Of a DNA stretch of 64,000 nucleotides, positions 63,508 to 64,000 are shown in pieces (position 1 is the stretch's first letter; every line of letters begins with the position of its first letter). Source of the stretch: Anadara kagoshimensis (lineage: Eukaryota > Mollusca > Bivalvia > Arcoida > Arcidae). The stretch is from NCBI GenBank assembly GCA_021292105.1, contig CM037866.1:3332607-3396606 (forward strand), in the 5' to 3' direction. The position numbers and the translations under genes were made by a program. Below the pieces are notes generated by a model. That model did not search any database, was not told the origin of the DNA, and was given only the letters and a program-made list of their open reading frames with translations.

Positions 63508-64000
63508 TGGGGGGGGTGGGGGTAGGCTGCACATGATTGAAATGTCAAAAGTACAACTGAAATAATTTCTTAATTTCAAATTCCCGACAGTTTTAATTTG
63601 TAATTCCCTCTACAATTCCCGATGTGTGTGAACCATGTAAAACTCTCCAGGTTTGCAGTATTTATGGAAAATGATGCTCGAGAGTTATCAAATGTTTTGA
63701 ATAATTTTGTCTTTTTGTAAAAAACACATTCTATCACTTACATTCTTGTACATTTAGACTAATTGTGGATCCGTTTCTACTTCCAGCGGTCGTTGTTGCT
63801 GAACATATGTAAGATCCTGTATCGCTGGTCTGGACATTTGTGATGGTCAACGATGGGTTGTTGGAGTTTGCCCCCGAGTATCGTCCACCACTGGTCCCCA
63901 ATAAAGCATTGTTATAATACCACTGTACTGAGTAGGACTGACCAGAAGCTTGAACACTGCAGTCTAACGTAACTGTCTCTGCAACTTTTGGCTGGTAGAA
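36056..64000 (-). CDS. Gene 2 model: multi-Ig transmembrane receptor-like protein (5' end outside window)
   Basis: Minus-strand gene with 19 exons in the window: 14 Ig exons from >64000 down to 41685, a transmembrane exon at 39992-40132, and four cytoplasmic exons ending at TAA 36056-36058. All Ig exons start after a good acceptor in phase 1 and end in phase 1 before a GT donor, so each is a removable in-frame cassette. The predicted protein is type I: Ig ectodomain, one membrane span, tail of roughly 180 residues. Ten consecutive Ig exons form one subfamily; the four membrane-proximal ones are more ordinary I-set or V-like domains. A role in recognition or adhesion is inferred from architecture. 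It resembles invertebrate IgSF receptors in general; no orthologue is named. N-terminus and signal peptide lie beyond 64000. Confidence 0.85.
36904..37288. mobile_element. Possible hAT-like MITE in a gene 2 tail intron
   Basis: Starts CAGGGCTTCGATTATTCACTCG and ends TCTAAGGCCTG; the outer ~10 bases are inverted. The interior (GTGCCAAGTGG, CGAGTGATG) has a relative at 54600-54870. No clear target duplication. Confidence 0.4.
37329..37400 (-). CDS. Gene 2 cytoplasmic exon 3 (TxYxxV motif)
   Basis: 72 bases between TTGTTTTAG and AT|GTGAGTA, phase 2 to 2, coding REEEFEINTTYKLVPPSSTMGGTI. TTYKLV fits the TxYxx(V/I) pattern of an immunoreceptor tyrosine-based switch motif. Symmetric exon, so the motif could be spliced in or out. 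Confidence 0.78.
37455..37798 (-). mobile_element. tRNA-derived SINE family 1, minus strand
   Basis: On the minus strand a tRNA-like head (GGGGTAGCTCAGTTGGTAGAG as A box; GTTGTGGGAACAAACCC as a decayed B box) leads into GACCCAAGACTTAAAAGTGG and ends AGTGAATATTCTTGACTGG-like text, GTTAAACACCATTACTC. Close to 54098-54438 and 59895-60222. Confidence 0.8.
38100..38150 (-). CDS. Gene 2 cytoplasmic exon 2 (micro-exon)
   Basis: 51 bases between TTTTTCAG and AG|GTATGTT, phase 2 to 2, coding SRDLSFVSRQDVDIGHI. It is symmetric, so skipping it keeps the frame. Support is the pair of splice sites and the phase match with both neighbours. Confidence 0.75.
   Translation of the reverse strand, partial: PRSFICFQARRGYWTY
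38731..38863 (-). CDS. Gene 2 cytoplasmic exon 1
   Basis: Acceptor TTAACAG, donor AG|GTAAGCC; starts phase 1, ends phase 2. Reads GVCSSLCGKKEAKGKIEPK and ends near PRFHEVPMKKYP. Lys/Glu/Pro-rich juxtamembrane segment. A second AG nine bases inside (TTTGCAG) would shorten it by three residues in frame. Confidence 0.82.
39412..39663. mobile_element. 252-bp MITE with TCCTT target duplication
   Basis: Ends CAGGGGCGGATACAGG and CCTAAATCCACCACTG are imperfect inverted repeats; TCCTT lies on both sides. The interior repeats TTTTTGAAAGGGGGGGTTGAG and has a long G run (39619-39636). Confidence 0.7.
39784..39977. repeat. (TGAA)n microsatellites flanking a hammerhead-derived repeat
   Basis: GAATGAAT runs at 39788-39840 and 39942-39977 with ribozyme-derived copy 4 between them. 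Confidence 0.85.
39841..39925 (-). ncRNA. Hammerhead-ribozyme-derived repeat, copy 4 (degenerate)
   Basis: On the minus strand: TTTTGGTCCAAACACTA, core CTAATGA, a good stem II hairpin (CAGAAT/ATTCTG), then GAAAC and ATC-TAGTGCTGTAAAATT. It shares the flanks of the other copies. The G5-equivalent base is A, so activity is not expected. It sits in the intron before the gene 2 transmembrane exon's downstream neighbour. Confidence 0.5.
39992..40132 (-). CDS. Gene 2 transmembrane exon
   Basis: 141 bases, acceptor TTATTTTAG, donor G|GTAGGAC. A Gly/Thr/Ser-rich stalk (DTTGLGNVGLSTGDTG) leads into a ~23-residue hydrophobic helix (IAAIVIALLFILLIILVI), then CCCYYQ. The three cysteines at the inner face are likely palmitoylation sites (inference). 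Phase 1 on both sides. Confidence 0.9.
40167..40315 (+). repeat. 75-bp direct repeat, two units
   Basis: AGCAATACATGCTTTGTATA starts at 40167 and 40242; the units are nearly identical. Located in the intron just upstream (minus strand) of the transmembrane exon. Confidence 0.9.
40980..41361. mobile_element. MITE with long imperfect inverted ends
   Basis: CTGACCTAATAGGG...CTGTACATAGAG at left is mirrored by CTCTATGTACAG...TTAGGTCAGTG at right; TA flanks each end. Confidence 0.7.
41685..41942 (-). CDS. Gene 2 membrane-proximal Ig exon
   Basis: 258 bases, acceptor TTTACAG, donor G|GTACATA. SPDIIATASESTFVASVGSS, INCLTDANPVASSFEWTF, YQCRARNNLGVS, ending FTLSEA. It is followed by the transmembrane exon in matching phase 1. 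Confidence 0.88.
42160..42395 (-). mobile_element. tRNA-derived SINE, second family
   Basis: Minus strand: GGTGGCCTAATGTATAAGACG (A-box-like), GAGTTTGAGCCCCACTC (B-box-like), then a body with GAAAGTGAATTTTCTTCGCC. Distinct from family 1. Lies in a gene 2 intron. Confidence 0.55.
42500..42940. repeat. Diverged ~110-bp tandem repeat
   Basis: Four to five units with GTTG(A/T)...ATGA(A/G)..GGG.(C/T)TTTAAAA.(A/C)TGGT and ACAGATGGTC phrases near 42545, 42625, 42790 and 42870. Possibly derived from MITE-B (ACAGGTGGTCTT..ATA). Confidence 0.5.
43027..43275 (-). CDS. Gene 2 Ig exon (I-set-like)
   Basis: 249 bases, acceptor TTTTACAG, donor T|GTAAGAT. APRNIAISPSTLITEPEFSN, MRCTADGSPTPVFTWTHG, YTCRAVNTVGTS. 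Close in type to the exon at 45129 (the S-P-S-T-L start is shared). Confidence 0.88.
43836..44095. mobile_element. MITE-B copy bounded by (TTTA)n microsatellites
   Basis: CAGTCAAACCTGTCTATA at 43895 begins a MITE-B that runs to about 44047, where it dissolves into a TTTA run (44047-44095); another TTTA run precedes it (43836-43892). Confidence 0.75.
44161..44475 (-). CDS. Gene 2 Ig exon (V-like)
   Basis: 315 bases, the longest Ig exon. Acceptor TTTTTACAG, donor T|GTAAGTT. LPRVTIPSYSYSGIQGRSIMIPC, IIWSKTVNG, a long C'-D segment (NLSIPGANNKYSTGSF), YKCSVTNSKGTG. Size and the extra strands suggest a V-type domain. Sequons occur at NLS and NLT. Confidence 0.88.
44525..44680 (+). repeat. FB1 arm in a gene 2 intron
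   Basis: ACATGTCCAAACCACAATCCC...GTGAACTTGCAGCAAAGCAAG...AAGCACCTTCTGTCTAGCTA. Only FB1 copy noticed in the right half. An (AAG)n run follows at 44721-44749. Confidence 0.55.
44799..44917 (-). mobile_element. tRNA-derived SINE family 1, 5' fragment
   Basis: Minus strand: TTGGTAGCTCAGTTGGTTGAG, then GGTTTGAACGCC and AAGACTTAAAAATAGG; the rest of the element is missing. Confidence 0.6.
45129..45374 (-). CDS. Gene 2 Ig exon (I-set-like)
   Basis: 246 bases, acceptor CATTCCAG, donor T|GTAAGTT. PPSDVRITPSTLTIDEGGS, cysteines in LRCSATGSP and YSCTATNAAG, Trp in FSWSKG. A compact I-set-type domain, clearly different from the expanded subfamily. The Pro-rich start is typical of Ig linkers. Confidence 0.9.
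45860..46530 (-). repeat. ~85-bp minisatellite built from an Ig exon end and its splice donor
   Basis: About eight units in the intron below exon 46499-46789. Each unit on the minus strand carries GTTATCACCCT...TTTACAGTGTAAGT, that is, the last ~30 coding bases of that exon (N-S-S-V-I-T-L-N-V) plus its donor, then GTGTCTTAGGAAC. Well-kept donor copies are at 46198-46207, 46312-46321 and 46024-46033. Confidence 0.75.
46499..46789 (-). CDS. Gene 2 Ig exon (subfamily member 10)
   Basis: 291 bases, acceptor TTTTTCAG, donor T|GTAAGTA. LPTVTVSQNYYQPIVGTSVTLNC, WYYNDAVLPIAGRFSGGFFG, YKCSATNVGGVRNSSV. It has two extra residues between the first Cys and Trp. Its last ~30 bases and its donor are repeated several times in the downstream intron. 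It is the subfamily member closest to the membrane. Confidence 0.9.
46873..47096. repeat. (AAAT)n microsatellite
   Basis: AATAAATAAATA runs with ACTAGTAAATA spacers repeated about every 35 bases; the source of Tyr-Leu-Phe frames on the minus strand. Confidence 0.9.
47241..47425. repeat. (GA)n runs inside a ~85-100-bp repeat
   Basis: GA runs at 47241-47271, 47325-47347 and 47400-47420, separated by related text (ATCTATT...CAACA, TCTTTGTTTTGGA). Confidence 0.8.
47527..47814 (-). CDS. Gene 2 Ig exon (subfamily member 9)
   Basis: 288 bases, acceptor TTGATAG, donor T|GTAAGTG. LPVVTVSQNFYQPNGGESVTLNC, RWYYNGAILSQNTGRYSGGIFG, YICSASTAAGSRNSSV. It groups with the exon at 46499 by the V-S-Q-N start and F-G-x-P segment. 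Confidence 0.9.
48257..48443. mobile_element. MITE-A, complete
   Basis: 187 bp, CAGTAAAACCTTG to TGAGGTTTTACTG with TA flanks; it contains CAAAATCCATTTTGTTTATG like the other copies. Confidence 0.85.
48638..48922 (-). CDS. Gene 2 Ig exon (subfamily member 8)
   Basis: 285 bases, one codon shorter than most (PLSISGRYSGGSSG). Acceptor TTTTTTCAG, donor A|GTAAGTT. LPSVTIPVNLYTPKYADSVTLNC, YICSAATSAGSRNGSA. It has Y-T-P instead of Y-Q-P. The sequon is N-G-S. Confidence 0.9.
49165..49449. mobile_element. MITE-B with amplified internal segment
   Basis: The left TIR is lost (begins AAAGGCCACCAGAG); the right end GGCAGGTTTGACTG is intact. Near the right end TGGACTTTATATAGAGGT and TTATACAGAGGTGG alternate about six times where other copies have one. 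Confidence 0.75.
49471..49758 (-). CDS. Gene 2 Ig exon (subfamily member 7)
   Basis: 288 bases, acceptor TTTTACAG, donor A|GTATGTT. VPTVVAPTLQYQPRVQDSVRLEC, WYYNNGILDTNTGRYSDGTSG, YICSAATAAGSRNSSS. The aromatic F before Y-Q-P is Q here. Upstream lies the internally amplified MITE-B copy. Confidence 0.9.
49810..50222. mobile_element. hAT-like MITE, copy 1
   Basis: Ends CAGGGATTTTTC and GAAAAATCCCTG are perfect 12-bp inverted repeats; second-tier text TTTTTGGGAAAAGGACC is shared with 62374-62724. No matching 8-bp target duplication was found. Confidence 0.65.
50315..50854. mobile_element. MITE-C with ~125-bp inverted arms and a triplicated left tip
   Basis: The arm CTGTAGGAACCACTGTGACT...CATATCCATA...TTTTTCACTTACTTGTACCT is mirrored at 50731-50854. 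The left tip (CTGTAGGAACCACTGTGA..) occurs at 50315, 50343 and 50377, each preceded by TA; TA also follows the right end. Confidence 0.85.
50995..51151. mobile_element. MITE-A, inverted, slightly deleted
   Basis: Starts CAGTAAAACCCCGATTCATTG and ends CGAGGTTTTACTG; about 30 bp shorter than full length. TA flanks. Confidence 0.8.
51469..51756 (-). CDS. Gene 2 Ig exon (subfamily member 6)
   Basis: 288 bases, acceptor TTTTGTAG, donor A|GTGAGTT. LPVVSANTLFYQPNVAAAVTLDC, WYYNNAVLNTNVAGYSGATSG, YVCSAATAAGSRNSSS. The usual G-R-Y-S-G motif is A-G-Y-S-G here, so the conserved Arg is lost. Its second half is very close to the next exon (49471). Confidence 0.9.
51840..52105. repeat. Dispersed repeat of bivalve type
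   Basis: CTCGAGAGCTAAATACCGCCCACGCCC, CTTGACCTTTCCGATATGAGC, ACAGACAGACAGACAGATG and GTGATTCATATACCCCCC, ending in a G run. This arrangement looks like a known kind of mollusc interspersed repeat; class not determined. Confidence 0.4.
52331..52493. mobile_element. Small MITE with CAGTAAAA ends
   Basis: CAGTAAAAGAATAATTTAG at left and AAATGAATTTTACTG at right are imperfect inverted repeats; TA precedes the left end only. Confidence 0.5.
52559..52849 (-). CDS. Gene 2 Ig exon (subfamily member 5)
   Basis: 291 bases, one codon longer than most because of LLSTTTSGRYSG in the C'-D region. Acceptor TTTTCACAG, donor A|GTAAGTG. Starts IPTVSVSSVFYNPRLSESVNLEC. It shares the Y-N-P-R variant (in place of Y-Q-P) with the exon at 54975, suggesting those two are sisters. 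Confidence 0.9.
53535..53732. mobile_element. 198-bp MITE with 25-bp inverted ends
   Basis: ATGGGGTTCGCAGCTGTACC at left, and its inverse GGTACAGCGGCGAACCCCAT at right. The interior (TCCGGGAAATTGGGATGTTG) is not found elsewhere in the window. Confidence 0.75.
53888..54066. mobile_element. MITE-B, complete reference copy
   Basis: 179 bp from CAGTCAAACCTGTCTATAAA to GGCAGATCGGACTG, TA-flanked, uninterrupted; used to reconstruct the split copy at 33155-33531. Confidence 0.85.
54098..54438 (-). mobile_element. tRNA-derived SINE family 1, full length, minus strand
   Basis: Minus strand from CCACTGCAGTAGCTCAGTTG (A box) and GTGGGTTCGATCCTCGG (B box) to TTCTTGACTGGGACGTTAAA and ACACCATTACTC. Directly abuts MITE-B 53888-54066. 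Confidence 0.85.
54975..55262 (-). CDS. Gene 2 Ig exon (subfamily member 4)
   Basis: 288 bases, acceptor TTCCAG, donor G|GTAATTT (no +5 G, so a weaker donor than its neighbours). Reads LPTVTVSSVSYNPRVTETLTLDC and WYYNNAILSTNIGRYSGG, then YICSAATSGGSRNSST. Its upstream intron (55263-59473) is the longest in the Ig array and holds the largest tandem arrays. Confidence 0.9.
55440..56155 (+). repeat. 84-85-bp tandem array, ~8.5 units
   Basis: TAACTCTGTT starts near 55451, 55536, 55620, 55714, 55799, 55884, 55968 and 56052, with GGGCCA before it and CCATTCACAAAGGATTGAGAG within. One unit carries a 9-bp insertion (ATACATGAA near 55670). Confidence 0.95.
56915..57941. mobile_element. MITE-A (inverted) with its right end amplified 16-fold
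   Basis: CAGTGAAACCAAAATTCATTG begins a normal element; from 57046 a 55-bp unit (GTGGCAATAAGCGAGGTGGC... GAGGTTTTACT) is repeated 16 times up to the terminal ACTG at 57941. Units 10 and 12 share variants (GCGAGGTAAC, TTTACTATGG), showing that two-unit blocks were duplicated. TA-flanked. Confidence 0.95.
58567..58674. mobile_element. Foldback element, ~33-bp arms
   Basis: ATCATGAGTATCCATGCAGG...GGGAAATCTT is mirrored by AAGATTTCCC...CCTACATGGATAAACTCATGAT. Confidence 0.75.
59474..59761 (-). CDS. Gene 2 Ig exon (subfamily member 3)
   Basis: 288 bases, acceptor TTTTTAG, donor A|GTAAGTA. Begins IPTVTAPTVFYQPK; LACNVEASNQMYTVQWYYN core; a variable stretch FLTPNILRYSGGLFGSP; YVCSATTSGGSRNSST with the sequon. 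It is the most diverged member around the first cysteine (LACNV rather than LDCSV). Confidence 0.9.
59895..60222 (+). mobile_element. tRNA-derived SINE family 1, full length, plus strand
   Basis: GACCACTGCGGTAGCTCAGT with TAGCTCAGTTGGTAGAG as A box and GTGTTCGATCCCCGG as B box, body CAAGACTTGAAAGTGGGTAG, and tail TTCTTGACTGGGACGTTAAA and ACACCATTACTC. Best preserved head of the family. Confidence 0.85.
60245..60921. mobile_element. Composite palindromic element (palindrome within palindrome)
   Basis: Outer arms GGGATTTCTCACACAAGTGA (60250) and TCACATGTGTGAGAAATGCA (60901) are inverted. Inside, 60590-60690 is a second inverted repeat (GGTAAGACAGAGATATCTCA / GAGATATCTCTGTCTTACCC) with a further copy near 60772-60800. 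Confidence 0.65.
60922..61372. mobile_element. DNA transposon family D, copy 2
   Basis: GTGATTGTATCCAGTAGAAA to TTTCTACTTGATACAATCAC; interior CAGGTACCTGTTTTCACGGC and AATGTTGACGTGGAGATTTT as in copy 1 (2544-3021). Directly abuts the composite element to its left. Confidence 0.8.
61641..61928 (-). CDS. Gene 2 Ig exon (subfamily member 2)
   Basis: 288 bases between TTTTTTTAG and A|GTGAGTT. Begins LPVVTVTTFFYQPK; cysteines in LDCSV and YICSA about 60 residues apart, WYYNN core, sequon NGST near the end. It shares a run of more than 40 identical bases with the next upstream exon, so the two separated or were converted recently. Confidence 0.9.
62374..62724. mobile_element. hAT-like MITE, copy 2, with a second left end inside
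   Basis: Begins CAGGGATTTTTCTGACC; at about 62499 another left end starts (CAGGGATTTATCAGGGTC...GGGAAAAGGCCC); right end GGCCCTTGATAAATCCCTG belongs with the inner one. So one copy has lost its right end beside another. Confidence 0.6.
63014..63192. mobile_element. MITE-B, inverted, complete
   Basis: Starts CAGCCCAACCTGCC, ends GACAGGTTTGACTG, TA at the right; the interior matches the inverse of 53888-54066. Confidence 0.8.
63742..64000 (-). CDS. Gene 2 Ig exon (subfamily member 1, cut by window edge)
   Basis: Open from the window edge (FYQPKVAETVTLDC) to the donor T|GTAAGTG. It has both Ig cysteines (LDCSV, YICSA), the WYYNN core and the sequon NGST. Its B-strand half is nearly identical at base level to the exon at 61641-61928; the C'-E part (LLGTSGGRYSGANSNNP) differs. 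The acceptor lies outside the window. Confidence 0.85.

Noticed and set aside
41685..64000. Calling the Ig array a Dscam gene with mutually exclusive exons
   Set aside because: There are no fibronectin domains in view, no docking or selector sequences were recognised, and constitutive splicing of all exons is equally consistent.

Overview
The window looks like animal nuclear DNA, most probably from a bivalve mollusc. It is AT-rich, has small exons with GT-AG introns, and is dense in short non-autonomous transposons, tRNA-derived SINEs, satellites and microsatellites. Several repeats resemble ones familiar from bivalve genomes: the AGCTCACCTGAGCC hairpin element, GTTATCTCCCTTT and GGGCCATAACTCTG motifs, and a hammerhead-ribozyme-derived repeat. 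No species can be named. All gene models were built by hand from splice sites, reading phase and translation; no search was run.

Two spliced genes converge. Gene 1 (+ strand, 12412-28180) has exon 1, two duplicated exon pairs (2a/3a and 2b/3b) inside a ~3.3-kb segmental duplication, and a final coiled-coil exon. The exon 2+3 cassette resembles the C-terminal half of an OTU-like fold, but the usual catalytic motifs are not visible. Every cassette choice (a, b, or a+b) keeps the frame. The two exon 2 copies differ almost only by amino-acid-changing substitutions, although the intron just upstream is nearly identical.

Gene 2 (- strand, 36056 to beyond 64000) encodes a single-pass receptor-like protein: at least 14 immunoglobulin domains, each on one phase 1-1 exon, then a transmembrane exon and a four-exon, lysine- and tyrosine-rich cytoplasmic tail. 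Ten Ig exons belong to one expanded subfamily (W-Y-Y-N core, conserved N-glycosylation sequon near the end). The tail holds a TxYxxV motif like an ITSM. The 5' end and signal peptide lie outside the window.

The rest is repeats. Left part (1-12.4 kb): tandem arrays, a recurrent foldback MITE (FB1), two hammerhead-derived repeats and a foldback element. Middle (17.9-36 kb): a GAT-rich array, a young insertion in gene 1, a ~245-bp satellite, a SINE, and a pogo-like MITE (A) inserted inside another MITE (B). Right part (introns of gene 2): several MITE families, three of which have one end or an inner segment amplified in tandem (up to 16 units of 55 bp), plus a minisatellite built from the end of an Ig exon and its splice donor.

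The best candidates for something new are the Ig-exon array with its putative signalling tail, the diversified duplicate cassette of gene 1, and the repeated conversion of MITE ends into tandem arrays. All three need transcript and comparative data.
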